Assembly (NCBI GenBank): GCA_944320855.1
Contig: CALUJF010000023.1
Span: forward strand, 1 to 44,415
From: an uncultured Phocaeicola sp.
Lineage (GTDB): Bacteria; Bacteroidota; Bacteroidia; Bacteroidales; Bacteroidaceae
Direction of reading: 5' to 3'
DNA length: 44,415 nucleotides
This document shows, one piece after another, positions 17,801 to 26,349 of the stretch. A program made the translations under genes and the position numbers. Below the pieces are notes generated by a model that did no database searches, had not been told where the DNA came from, and was given only the letters and a program-made list of their open reading frames with translations. How positions within the stretch are numbered: the stretch's first letter is position 1; every line of letters begins with the position of its first letter.

Positions 17801-19437
17801 CTCATAAATGCAGCTACGGCTTCTGCGCATCTCTCTCCGTCAACACCGGCCGAAACTATTCCTCCGGCATATCCTGCACCTTCGCCACAAGGGAAAAGAC
17901 CCTCTACAGTGACATGCTGAAGGGTTTCATTATCTCTCACTATTCTTACAGGAGCCGATGTACGTGTTTCCACTGCAATCATCACTGCATCGTTTGTGAG
18001 GAATCCGCGCGAGCTTCTGCCGAACATTTCGAATCCCTTGCTCAGACGTTCGCTGATGAATTTAGGCATCCAGAAGTGAAGGGGAGATGATATGATGCCT
18101 GGACTGTAGGAAGTGACAGGAAGGTCGTAGCTGAGTTTCTTTCTTGTGAAATCCACCATTCTCTGTGCCGGAGCTGTCTGTCGCATATTGGCCTGCTGCC
18201 AGCATATCTGTTCCAGTCTTTCCTGGAACTGCATCATTGCCAGTACCGACTGTTCTCCATTCTTGGCTGTTTTGCGTATAAGTTCTTCAGTCTGCTGTTC
18301 GGCGGAACCTTCAAATACTTCGCATGCCTGAAGTTGCAAGGTAGGGTCGTTCAGGTCTTCGGGACGGATTTCTACCACCATACCCGAGTTGCTCCATTTC
18401 GTACCACGGTTGCTCGGGCTCATTCCGTTAACAACCAACTGGTGAGGGCCGCTTGCAGCCGGAACAACGAAACCGCCCGGACACATACAGAAACTGTAAA
18501 CACCGCGTCCGTCCACCTGCTGTACGAAACTGTATTCCGCAGCCGGCAGGTATTTACCTCTTCCGTTCTTGTTGTGATACTGAATCTGGTCGATAAGCAT
18601 TGACGGATGTTCCAGACGTACACCAACGGCAAGACCTTTGGTTTCCATCTTCACACCGTTGGCATACAGCCAGCGGTAGACATCGCGAGCCGAATGTCCC
18701 GTGGCAAGTATGACCGGACCTCTGAAAGTCCTTCCGTCGTTGGTCTCTATACCGATAACCTTGTTCTTCTCTATTATGATGGCATCCATTCTGGTCTTGA
18801 AGTGAACCTCACCGCCACATTCAAGGATGGTATTTCTCATGTTCTCAATTACTCTCGGAAGCTTGTCTGTTCCGATATGAGGATGAGCATCTACAAGAAT
18901 TGAAGTGCTTGCTCCGTGCTGGCAGAACACATTCAGAATCTTGTCCACATTGCCGCGCTTCTTGCTTCTGGTGTAAAGTTTACCGTCGGAATATGCACCG
19001 GCACCACCTTCACCGAAACTGTAGTTCGATTCAGAATCAACCTTATGCTCGCGGCTTATTTTTGCCAGGTCTTCCTTCCTTTCGCGTACATTCTTTCCGC
19101 GTTCAATTACTACCGGACGTAGACCGAGTTCTATAAGTCGCAATGCCGCAAACAGTCCTCCCGGGCCGGCACCCACTACAATCACTTCCGGTTTTCCGCT
19201 TACGTTCTTATATTCAGTCGGAATATATTCCTGTGTGTCAGGAAGCTCGTTGATGAAGACCTGTACCTTTACGTTTACATATATGGTACGTTGACGTGCG
19301 TCGATACTCTTCTTCAGTACCCTCACTGCGTTGATGGTTCTGATGTCAAGCCCTTTTTCGCGGCTGATATATGTCTTCAGCGACTGTTCGCTTGCAGCCT
19401 GTTCAGGCAATATTCTGAGTTGATATTCGTTTACCAT
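17794..19437 (-). CDS. COG2509 FAD-dependent dehydrogenase
   Basis: A 547-residue soluble flavoprotein. An N-terminal domain of about 80 residues precedes the dinucleotide-binding motif VVGAGPGGLFAALR (88-100). It also has FGEGGAGAYSDGKL and a C-terminal FAD-contacting PCGEGAGYAGGIVSAGVDG segment. The family is uncharacterised but widespread, and is sometimes annotated NAD(FAD)-utilising dehydrogenase. It lies between radA and the LuxR-type regulator on the same strand. A fold-back repeat fills the gap to radA. Reaction and substrate are not known. Confidence 0.85.
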   Translation of the reverse strand: MVNEYQLRILPEQAASEQSLKTYISREKGLDIRTINAVRVLKKSIDARQRTIYVNVKVQVFINELPDTQEYIPTEYKNVSGKPEVIVVGAGPGGLFAALRLIELGLRPVVIERGKNVRERKEDLAKISREHKVDSESNYSFGEGGAGAYSDGKLYTRSKKRGNVDKILNVFCQHGASTSILVDAHPHIGTDKLPRVIENMRNTILECGGEVHFKTRMDAIIIEKNKVIGIETNDGRTFRGPVILATGHSARDVYRWLYANGVKMETKGLAVGVRLEHPSMLIDQIQYHNKNGRGKYLPAAEYSFVQQVDGRGVYSFCMCPGGFVVPAASGPHQLVVNGMSPSNRGTKWSNSGMVVEIRPEDLNDPTLQLQACEVFEGSAEQQTEELIRKTAKNGEQSVLAMMQFQERLEQICWQQANMRQTAPAQRMVDFTRKKLSYDLPVTSYSPGIISSPLHFWMPKFISERLSKGFEMFGRSSRGFLTNDAVMIAVETRTSAPVRIVRDNETLQHVTVEGLFPCGEGAGYAGGIVSAGVDGERCAEAVAAFMRV

Positions 19438-19449
19438 TTTTTTATTGTT

Positions 19450-19545
19450 AGTTTACGAGTTGACAAGGTTTTAGCTTCGCTGACTGTTGGTTGACTCCGT
19501 CGATTTTCAATTCATCCGGATGGATAACCTTGTCAACTTGTAACT
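19450..19545. repeat. fold-back repeat in the radA / COG2509 gap
   Basis: Left arm at 19450-19470 (AGTTTACGAGTTGACAAG then GTT) and right arm at 19526-19545 (AACCTTGTCAACTTGTAACT) are reverse complements except for one indel and one mismatch. The core contains GACTGTTGGTTGA. The arm recurs at 41173-41192 with one mismatch. Confidence 0.75.
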
Positions 19546-19567
19546 GTAGCCTTGTTTCCTATAATTT

Positions 19568-20941
19568 TTATCCGAAAAGTTCCCTGAAAGCCTCTTCCAC
19601 TTTCCTTACCGGAACAAGTTCTATTTTGATTTTCTTTTTGTCAAGTCCTTGCATATTATGTTTTGGCACCAGCATACGAGTGAAACCAAGTTTTTCTGCT
19701 TCGCTTATCCTTTGCTCTATTCTGTTCACCGGACGTATTTCTCCGCTCAGTCCCACTTCGCCGGCCATACATACTCCGGACTCTATCTCAGTATCCATAT
19801 TGCTTGAAAGAATGGCACTTATTACGGCCAGGTCGATAGCAGGGTCGTTCACCTTCAGTCCTCCGGCAATGTTCAGGAATACATCTTTTTGAGCCAGTTT
19901 GAATCCCACACGTTTCTCTAATACGGCAAGCAACATGTTCATTCTTCGGATGTCGAAACCGGTTGCCGAACGTTGAGGCGTACCGTATGCCGCTGTACTT
20001 ACGAGAGCCTGTACTTCGATAAGGAATGGACGGATACCTTCTGTGGCACATGCGATGGAAATTCCGCTCATACCCTCATGGTCCTGAGTGAGCAGCAGTT
20101 CCGACGGATTGCTCACCTGACGCAGACCGTCCTGGCGCATCTCGTATATACCAAGTTCGGCAGTACTTCCGAAACGGTTCTTTATGCTTCTTAGAATGCG
20201 GTACATATAGTGCTGGTCGCCCTCAAACTGCAGTACAGTATCGACAATATGTTCCAATACCTTAGGCCCTGCAATACTTCCCTCCTTATTTATATGTCCA
20301 ATCAGTATGACAGGAGTACCCGTTTCTTTGGCAAATCTCAGTATTGCTGCCGAGCATTCTCTCACCTGCACTATGCTGCCGGGTGATGAGTCAAGGTTCT
20401 CTGTAGAAATGGTCTGTATGGAGTCTATGATAACCAGGTCGGGAGCGGTACTCTTGATATTGGCAAAAATCTGTTCAAGTGAAGTTTCGCACGCTATTAG
20501 CAGTTCACTTTCTCCGTTATGCTTTATTCTGTCTGCACGCAGTTTGAGCTGTCGCGCACTCTCCTCGCCTGAGATATACAGTATTCTTTTGTCGGTCAGA
20601 TGCAGTACTGTCTGCAGAACGAGAGTAGATTTACCTATACCCGGTTCGCCGCCAAGAAGTGTGAGCGAGCCTTGCACCAGTCCTCCTCCGAGCACTCTGT
20701 TCAGTTCGTCGTCCATAAGGTCTATTCTCTGTTCGTCCGATGAAACAATCTCCCTCAGATACTGTGGTTTTGAGCGTATGGATTCTATTCCGTGTGCAAC
20801 ATGTTTAGCCACAGGAGTTTCCTTCCTGACCACCTCTTCCGAAAAAGTGTTCCACTGTCCACACGAAGGACATTTGCCAATCCACTTAGGTGACTCCTGT
20901 CCGCAGTTCGTACATACAAATACTGTCTTGTCTTTTGCCAT
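19568..20941 (-). CDS. radA: DNA repair protein RadA
   Basis: RecA-like branch-migration helicase that processes recombination intermediates. The 457-residue protein has the N-terminal zinc finger C10-x2-C13...C24-x2-C27, Walker A GGEPGIGKST (97-106), the RadA-specific KNRFG motif in the middle, and a C-terminal Lon-like domain (IAGGLKVNDPAIDLAV). All hallmarks of a full-length RadA are present. The gene is the first of a minus-strand run. Its promoter region contains the 20982-21056 repeats. Confidence 0.96.
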   Translation of the reverse strand: MAKDKTVFVCTNCGQESPKWIGKCPSCGQWNTFSEEVVRKETPVAKHVAHGIESIRSKPQYLREIVSSDEQRIDLMDDELNRVLGGGLVQGSLTLLGGEPGIGKSTLVLQTVLHLTDKRILYISGEESARQLKLRADRIKHNGESELLIACETSLEQIFANIKSTAPDLVIIDSIQTISTENLDSSPGSIVQVRECSAAILRFAKETGTPVILIGHINKEGSIAGPKVLEHIVDTVLQFEGDQHYMYRILRSIKNRFGSTAELGIYEMRQDGLRQVSNPSELLLTQDHEGMSGISIACATEGIRPFLIEVQALVSTAAYGTPQRSATGFDIRRMNMLLAVLEKRVGFKLAQKDVFLNIAGGLKVNDPAIDLAVISAILSSNMDTEIESGVCMAGEVGLSGEIRPVNRIEQRISEAEKLGFTRMLVPKHNMQGLDKKKIKIELVPVRKVEEAFRELFG

Positions 20942-20964
20942 TTATGAAAAACATTATAATATCG

Positions 20965-20973
20965 GCAAAAATA
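20965..20973 (-). promoter_or_regulatory. -7 element for radA
   Basis: On the minus strand TATTTTTGC, 23 bases before the radA start codon. Confidence 0.6.
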
Positions 20974-20981
20974 CAATAAAG

Positions 20982-21056
20982 AAATGACGAATAAAAACGT
21001 TTCGTCGTTTAAGTCTAAATGACGAAGCGTTTTTATTTAAATGACGAAGCGTTTCC
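20982..21056. repeat. 22-bp hairpin and direct repeats upstream of radA
   Basis: Arms of 22 bp at 20990-21011 and 21016-21037 are complementary except for two positions that could wobble-pair, with a 4-base loop. AAATGACGAAGCGTTT recurs at 21017 and 21039, exactly 22 bp apart, and a shorter AAATGACGAA lies at 20982. The set lies between the divergent radA and AlbA_2 promoters. Confidence 0.8.
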
Positions 21057-21099
21057 TTTTCGGCTTATGGGCGCAAAAAGTACAATTTTCCTTGAACAA

Positions 21100-21131
21100 T
21101 TTGTGGTTTAAGATTGAACGGTTAACTTTGC
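21100..21131 (+). promoter_or_regulatory. promoter of the AlbA_2/Schlafen-like gene
   Basis: TTTG (21100-21103), exactly 19 bases, then TAACTTTGC (21123-21131). The predicted leader is about 150 bases long and contains an 8-bp hairpin, ATTTTAGG/CCTAAAAT, at 21144-21171. Confidence 0.75.
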
Positions 21132-21143
21132 ATTCAAATACGA

Positions 21144-21171
21144 ATTTTAGGTATTCTTTGTTGCCTAAAAT
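21144..21171 (+). other. leader hairpin of the AlbA_2/Schlafen-like gene
   Basis: ATTTTAGG (21144-21151) and CCTAAAAT (21164-21171) can pair around a 12-base loop near the start of the predicted transcript. No T tract follows. A regulatory role is possible but unproven. Confidence 0.4.
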
Positions 21172-21287
21172 GTAAAACTGATTGGTTAATCATATTCGAA
21201 TCTGACAATCATTCTTAGAGATAGGCGAGAATACGAAGTTACCAGATTAAATAAGCATAAAAAAGCAAATGACATTGTTTGATTATT

Positions 21288-22823
21288 ATGAAATTTGATG
21301 ATATACAGAAATACCAGCAGCTTGGAGAAGAAACAAGAGTGCAGCTGAAAGAGCGTGTCTTTAAAGAGGATAAATACGATATCGGTTGTGAGCTTGTGGC
21401 GTTCAGCAATTCCAAAGGTGGCGATTTGGTAATAGGAATTAATGATAAGACAGGGAACATCAATCCGTTGTCTTATGTAGAGGTGCAGGAAACTACGAAT
21501 TTGCTGAGCAATATCGCATCGGAAAATGTTGTACCTTCGATATTGATTGATGTTGAAAATGTAGAGGTTATGGGTGGTGCTGTTGTTGTGGCGCATATAA
21601 AGGAAGGATTGAATAAGCCATATCGCGACAATAAGGGTATTGTGTGGGTTAAGAATGGAGGAGACAAGCGAAAGGTTTTCGACAATGCTGAATTAGCTGA
21701 AATGATGACTGAGTGCGGTAACTTTGCTCCTGATGAATCTGCTGTTGTGGATGCGACTATTGATGATTTGGACGAATCAACAATCAAGGAGTTTTTGCGT
21801 AATAAGTTTTCATCGGTGTTGGAGCGTAAGGCAATGATTGGGGATAAGTTGCGTGAAAGTTCTGTCAATGATGTTTGCAATGCCATTGCTGAAGGTCATG
21901 ACTTGACAAGGTTGTTCCGAAATTTACGCTTTATCCGTCCTAATGGTCAATTGACTATGGCTGCGATGCTACTCTTCGGCAAATATACTCAGCGATGGTT
22001 GCCAACGATGACGGCTAAGTGTATCTGTTATGTTGGGAATAATATTGGAGGCTCACAGTTTCGAGATAAAGTGAATGATAATGATATGGAAGGTAATCTT
22101 CTGCATCAATACAATATGATTATGGCCTTTTTCAGTCGCAATCTGAGAAGTATTCAAACCGAAGATGAATTTAATTCGCAAGGTCAATCAGAGATTCCGT
22201 ATGTAAGTCTAGTTGAGTTTACTGTAAATGCACTTGTACATCGCTCGCTTAATTGGAACTCTCCTATTCGTATCTTCATTTTTGACAATAGAGTGGAGAT
22301 TCACAGCCCCGGTATATTACCTAACGGTTTATCGGTAGATGATATATTAGCCGGGACATCTATGCCGCGCAATACCTTCCTGTTTAATAATGCCATTTAC
22401 CTTCTGCCATACACTGGTGCCGGTAGTGGAATGCAACGTGCAATAGCCAGCGGACTTGATGTCCGATTTGAAAATAATGAGTCTGCACACGAATTCTTGA
22501 TTGTTATTCATAGAAAAGGTAACTATCAAATTGATGACTTAAATGTTCAAAGTAACTATCAAAAGGAAGAAAGTAACTATGAAAGTAACTATGAACAGAA
22601 AAAAAGTAACCATCAGAAATTAACCAAGAAGCAAGAGGATATATGTAATTTCTGTAGTGTTCCACGAACATCACAAGAAATAATGGATAGGTTGGGTATA
22701 TCCAATCAGAGTAAGAACAGGCAAAAGTATATTGGTGAGTTGTTGGAGATGGGCGTTATTGAAATGACCATACCAAACAATCCAAAAGATAAAAATCAAA
22801 AGTACCGTAAGGTTAAACATTGA
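21288..22823 (+). CDS. AlbA_2 (Schlafen-type) putative DNA/RNA-binding ATPase-like protein
   Basis: A 511-residue protein of the COG2865 group. An N-terminal AlbA_2 domain (about 10-125, ELVAFSNSKGGDLVIGI and GIVWVKNGGDKRKV) is followed by an HATPase-c_4-like part (VEFTVNALVHRSLNW, IFDNRVEIHSPG, GAGSGMQRAI). A low-complexity linker rich in SNY repeats comes next, then a C-terminal winged-helix-like domain (SQEIMDRLGISNQS). Such proteins are usually predicted transcriptional regulators. Related modules occur in some defence systems, but no defence partner is adjacent here. ATG at 21288 is preferred over an in-frame TTG at 21279. Confidence 0.8.
   Translation: MKFDDIQKYQQLGEETRVQLKERVFKEDKYDIGCELVAFSNSKGGDLVIGINDKTGNINPLSYVEVQETTNLLSNIASENVVPSILIDVENVEVMGGAVVVAHIKEGLNKPYRDNKGIVWVKNGGDKRKVFDNAELAEMMTECGNFAPDESAVVDATIDDLDESTIKEFLRNKFSSVLERKAMIGDKLRESSVNDVCNAIAEGHDLTRLFRNLRFIRPNGQLTMAAMLLFGKYTQRWLPTMTAKCICYVGNNIGGSQFRDKVNDNDMEGNLLHQYNMIMAFFSRNLRSIQTEDEFNSQGQSEIPYVSLVEFTVNALVHRSLNWNSPIRIFIFDNRVEIHSPGILPNGLSVDDILAGTSMPRNTFLFNNAIYLLPYTGAGSGMQRAIASGLDVRFENNESAHEFLIVIHRKGNYQIDDLNVQSNYQKEESNYESNYEQKKSNHQKLTKKQEDICNFCSVPRTSQEIMDRLGISNQSKNRQKYIGELLEMGVIEMTIPNNPKDKNQKYRKVKH
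22518..22617 (+). repeat. GTAACTAT coding repeats in the linker of the AlbA_2 protein
   Basis: The nonamer AGTAACTAT or a close variant occurs five times between 22518 and 22617, encoding N-Y/S-N-Y/S-N-H motifs separated by charged residues. Copy number is likely to vary between strains. Confidence 0.65.
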
Positions 22824-22952
22824 CAATACAATTGAGTTATTTGACTTCCAAACATTGAAAATAGTCTGGTTAATAATTCGTTATCGCTGTTTTTAAAATA
22901 CTCTGTTAAGAGTTTATTTATCAAATGTTTATACCGTCAAACAACTGAAAAT

Positions 22953-23765
22953 ATGAAATACAAAATAACCACATTAGTTGAAAACTGTGTATATGGCCGC
23001 AAGCTGCAGGCGGAGCATGGATTGTCATTATATGTTGAGGCCGGCGATAATGTAGTGCTTTTCGATACAGGTGCATCTGATTTGTTTGCAAGGAATGCCC
23101 GTTTCCTGCATTGCGATTTGGAAAAGGTTGATTATCTGGTTCTTTCGCATGGACATAGCGACCATGCGGGTGGACTTGAGGCCTTTCTTGACATAAACAA
23201 GAAGGCAAAGGTAGTATGCAAGCGTGAGGCTCTTGATTCAAAGTTTAAGGGAGATAGAGAGAATGGTATAAAGCATTCTGAACGCCTGGATATGTCGCGT
23301 TTTATGTTTGTCGACAAGACAACAGAGATACTGCCCGGGGTATGGGTGTTTCCGGAACTGACTGTTTCGGATGAAAGAGATACACATTTTGAGCAGTTTC
23401 TTGTAAAGCGTGGCGGAGAGTTGATTCCTGACCGGTTTGAAGACGAGTTGGCTCTTGTGTTGAAGGGCGGTGAAGGATTAGTAGTTCTAAGTGCTTGTTC
23501 ACACCGTGGAATTACCAATATATTACGCTGTATATTGTCCTCTTTTGATAACCTTCCTTTGAAGATGGTAATAGGTGGTTTCCATATCCATAATGCTCCT
23601 TCTGAGAAAGATGTCGCGATAATCGAGGGACTGAAACAGTCTGTGCCTGACCAACTCGGAGTATGTCATTGTTCCGGTGTAGACAAATATGCCTTGTTTC
23701 ATTCCATATGGGGCGATAAGTTTTTCTATAATCATACAGGCTGTGTGAAAGAAATGGATTTATGA
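22953..23765 (+). CDS. MBL-fold metallohydrolase (COG1237)
   Basis: A 270-residue metallo-beta-lactamase-fold protein. The metal-binding SHGHSDHAGG motif lies near residue 65, followed by SACSHRGITNI and a C-terminal GVCHCSG histidine segment. The fold group includes enzymes related to the beta-ribofuranosylaminobenzene phosphate (methanopterin-type) synthases, but that chemistry is not expected here. It has no signal peptide. It stands alone between a regulator-like gene and a GH127 gene on the same strand. Substrate unknown. Confidence 0.82.
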   Translation: MKYKITTLVENCVYGRKLQAEHGLSLYVEAGDNVVLFDTGASDLFARNARFLHCDLEKVDYLVLSHGHSDHAGGLEAFLDINKKAKVVCKREALDSKFKGDRENGIKHSERLDMSRFMFVDKTTEILPGVWVFPELTVSDERDTHFEQFLVKRGGELIPDRFEDELALVLKGGEGLVVLSACSHRGITNILRCILSSFDNLPLKMVIGGFHIHNAPSEKDVAIIEGLKQSVPDQLGVCHCSGVDKYALFHSIWGDKFFYNHTGCVKEMDL

Positions 23766-23818
23766 TGTTTCTCATTTAATGCTGAAGTGTCAGTTATAAA
23801 ATTTTTCCATGAAATAAA

Positions 23819-23848
23819 TTGTTTGTTTTACACTTATTTGTATATTTG
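23819..23848 (+). promoter_or_regulatory. promoter of the GH127 gene
   Basis: TTG (23819-23821), 19 bases, then TATATTTG (23841-23848) match the expected arrangement, 25 bases before the first ATG. Confidence 0.65.
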
Positions 23849-23872
23849 TGCCGTTAAAACTTAATTTTATAA

Positions 23873-26212
23873 ATGGAAAACATGAGAAAACTGTATTTCT
23901 TGGGATTGATGCTTATGGCATCTGTAAATATGGAGGCCGGGTTACCTCAAAAAATCAAAACATTTCCTATTGACGATGTACGTCTTACATCGGGTGTGTT
24001 CAAACATGCTGAAAAGCTTGACAAGTGTTATCTTATGGGACTTGATCCTGACAGACTGCTTGCTCCGTATATGAAGGAGGCAGGACTGCAGCCTAAGGCA
24101 GAGAACTATCCTAACTGGGAGAACACCGGTCTTGACGGACATATAGGAGGACATTATCTTTCGGCTTTGTCTTATATGTATGCTTCTACGGGCGATGAGG
24201 AAATAGGAAAGCGTCTGGATTATTTCCTTTCGGAGATGAAACGTTGCCAGGATGCTTTGGGTAATGGATATCTGTGTGGTGTACCTGGTGGAAAAGCTGT
24301 CTGGAGTGAAATCAAGAGCGGTAAAATAGATGCTAATCCATTCGGACTGAATAACAGATGGGTGCCGCTTTATAATATCCATAAAACATATGCCGGTTTG
24401 CGCGATGCGTATTTGATAGCCGGAAAAGAAGAGGCTAAAGATATGCTCGTTGCCCTGACTGACTGGATGATTGACATAGTTTCGGGTTTGACGGACAATC
24501 AGATTCAGGACATGTTGCGTAGTGAGCATGGCGGATTGAATGAAGTTTTTGCCGATGTATATGGTATTACCGGTGAAGAAAAGTATCTCGACCTTGCAAA
24601 ACGTTTCTCGCATAGGGCTATCCTTAATCCTCTTTTGGAAAATAAAGATAATCTGACTGGGATTCATGCGAATACGCAGATCCCAAAGGTTATAGGATTC
24701 AAGAGGATAGCCGACCTGGAAGGCAACAGTGACTGGGATAATGCTTCTGTATTCTTTTGGAATACGGTGGTAAACAACAGAAGTGTTTCAATAGGAGGAA
24801 ACAGTGTCAGGGAACATTTCCATAAATCGGACGATTTCTCAAGTATGATGACCAGCGAGCAGGGACCTGAAACATGCAACACTTACAATATGCTGCGTTT
24901 GACAAAGATGCTTTATCAGACTTCTGCCGATGCTTCATATATGGATTATTATGAGCGTGCTTTGTATAATCATATTCTGTCGGGTCAGAATCCTGTTCAG
25001 GGCGGATTGGTGTATTTTACTCCTATGCGTTCCGGACACTACAGAGTATATTCGCAACCTCAGAACAGTTTCTGGTGTTGCGTAGGTTCGGGAATGGAGA
25101 ATCATGCCAAATATGCAGAAATGATATATGCTTCGCGTGATAATGAGCTTATAGTCAATCTGTTCATTCCTTCTGTGCTTGAGTGGGAAGAATGTGGTAT
25201 GACATTTACTCAGGAAACATCTTACCCTGAAAATGAAAGCACAAAAATAAGTGTTGCTACGAGAAAGCCTAAGAAAATGAAAATAAGTTTCCGTAAGCCT
25301 GAATGGATAGGGAATGCAAAAGTTACTTTCCTGGTGAACGGTAAGGAAACAGAAGCTTCTTGTGATGAAGGCTATTTCACTATCGAAAGGAAATGGAAGG
25401 ATGGTGATGTGGTAGAAATGTCATTGCCTATGTCTTTGCGTGCGGTCCAGCTTCCGGACAAATCTCCTTATTATTCGTTTATGTACGGTCCGATAGTCCT
25501 GGCTTCCGACATGGGTAAGGAAAGAATGGACGGTCTGTTTGCCGATGATAGCCGTGGCGGACATGTTGCTTCCGGTCCTCAGTTGCCTTTGCAGGATATG
25601 CCGGTCATAGTAGGTGATGAAAAGGATATTTTATCTAATATCAAGAAGAACGGCAGTAAACTTGAATTTACATTGTCAGGAACTTATCCTTCAAAATATG
25701 AAGGTATGATATTGAAGCCTTTCTATAAGACACACGAATGCAGATACATGGTTTATTGGGAATTGGTATCCAAGGATGAGCTTAAAAGGAAACAGGATGA
25801 GTTGGCAAGAGCTGAAATGGAACGTGCCAGACTGGAGAATATCACTGCTGATTTGGTGGTATGTGGCGAACAGCAACCTGAAAGTGACCATTTTGTAAAG
25901 ATGGAGCAATCCGTGATAGGAAGCGAGCAGGGTACACCTTGGCGCGAAACTAAAGGATGGTTCTCTTACAAAATGAAGTCTAAGGGTAAGCCGGTAAATG
26001 CTGTTATGATAAATTCATTCATTGATGCTTCAAGAGATGCCGAAGTTTATGTCAATGGACAAAAGATAGGATATATAAACGGTAAGGAGGCCTTGCATGT
26101 GCTTAAATTCCCTAAACAGCTGCTCAAGGCATCAGAATGGGAAATCAAGGTTATGCGTGGAAAATCGGACATTACTCCGCGTTTCTGTTCGGTGAGGTTG
26201 GTTTTTGAGTGA
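23873..26212 (+). CDS. glycoside hydrolase family 127 (putative beta-L-arabinofuranosidase)
   Basis: A 779-residue secreted enzyme with a signal peptide (about 1-22). The GH127 catalytic alpha-barrel has the zinc-thiolate centre recognisable by comparison with the characterised enzyme HypBA1: E333 and C335 in GPETCN, and C402-C403 in FWCCVGSG, one of which should be the nucleophile. Conserved GGNSVREHF (about 308-316) precedes it. The C-terminal third (from about 630) is a DUF4986/beta-sandwich region after a charged helix. The family releases beta-L-arabinofuranose, but members differ in target. No SusCD pair, regulator or other glycosidase is adjacent, so it is not part of an evident polysaccharide utilisation locus. 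An alternative ATG is at 23882. Confidence 0.9.
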   Translation: MENMRKLYFLGLMLMASVNMEAGLPQKIKTFPIDDVRLTSGVFKHAEKLDKCYLMGLDPDRLLAPYMKEAGLQPKAENYPNWENTGLDGHIGGHYLSALSYMYASTGDEEIGKRLDYFLSEMKRCQDALGNGYLCGVPGGKAVWSEIKSGKIDANPFGLNNRWVPLYNIHKTYAGLRDAYLIAGKEEAKDMLVALTDWMIDIVSGLTDNQIQDMLRSEHGGLNEVFADVYGITGEEKYLDLAKRFSHRAILNPLLENKDNLTGIHANTQIPKVIGFKRIADLEGNSDWDNASVFFWNTVVNNRSVSIGGNSVREHFHKSDDFSSMMTSEQGPETCNTYNMLRLTKMLYQTSADASYMDYYERALYNHILSGQNPVQGGLVYFTPMRSGHYRVYSQPQNSFWCCVGSGMENHAKYAEMIYASRDNELIVNLFIPSVLEWEECGMTFTQETSYPENESTKISVATRKPKKMKISFRKPEWIGNAKVTFLVNGKETEASCDEGYFTIERKWKDGDVVEMSLPMSLRAVQLPDKSPYYSFMYGPIVLASDMGKERMDGLFADDSRGGHVASGPQLPLQDMPVIVGDEKDILSNIKKNGSKLEFTLSGTYPSKYEGMILKPFYKTHECRYMVYWELVSKDELKRKQDELARAEMERARLENITADLVVCGEQQPESDHFVKMEQSVIGSEQGTPWRETKGWFSYKMKSKGKPVNAVMINSFIDASRDAEVYVNGQKIGYINGKEALHVLKFPKQLLKASEWEIKVMRGKSDITPRFCSVRLVFE

Positions 26213-26238
26213 TAGATAGGGTAATTAATTAAAGGCAG

Positions 26239-26275
26239 GCGATATTGAATTTCTCAGTATCGCTTGTTTTATTTT
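26239..26275 (+). terminator. terminator after the GH127 gene
   Basis: GCGATATTGA (26239-26248) pairs with TCAGTATCGC (26254-26263) with one wobble pair and a 5-base loop. A T-rich tail runs to 26275. Confidence 0.75.
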
Positions 26276-26319
26276 CTGACATATGTTTACTTTCGCAAGG
26301 ATATTAAGAAGAATTTATG

Positions 26320-26328
26320 TAAGTTTGC
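26320..26328 (+). promoter_or_regulatory. -7 element for the GT2-radC pair
   Basis: TAAGTTTGC lies 21 bases before the GT2 start codon. No clear -33 box. Confidence 0.5.
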
Positions 26329-26349
26329 AAATAACTCATTTTTTAGACT

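Noticed and set aside
21279-22823. Defence island around the AlbA_2 protein
   Set aside because: Neighbours are radA, an MBL hydrolase and GH127. No nuclease, toxin, methylase or other effector is adjacent, so a defence role has no contextual support.
23942-24667. 241-codon open frame antisense to the GH127 gene
   Set aside because: Shadow of a strongly supported enzyme with its catalytic residues intact.
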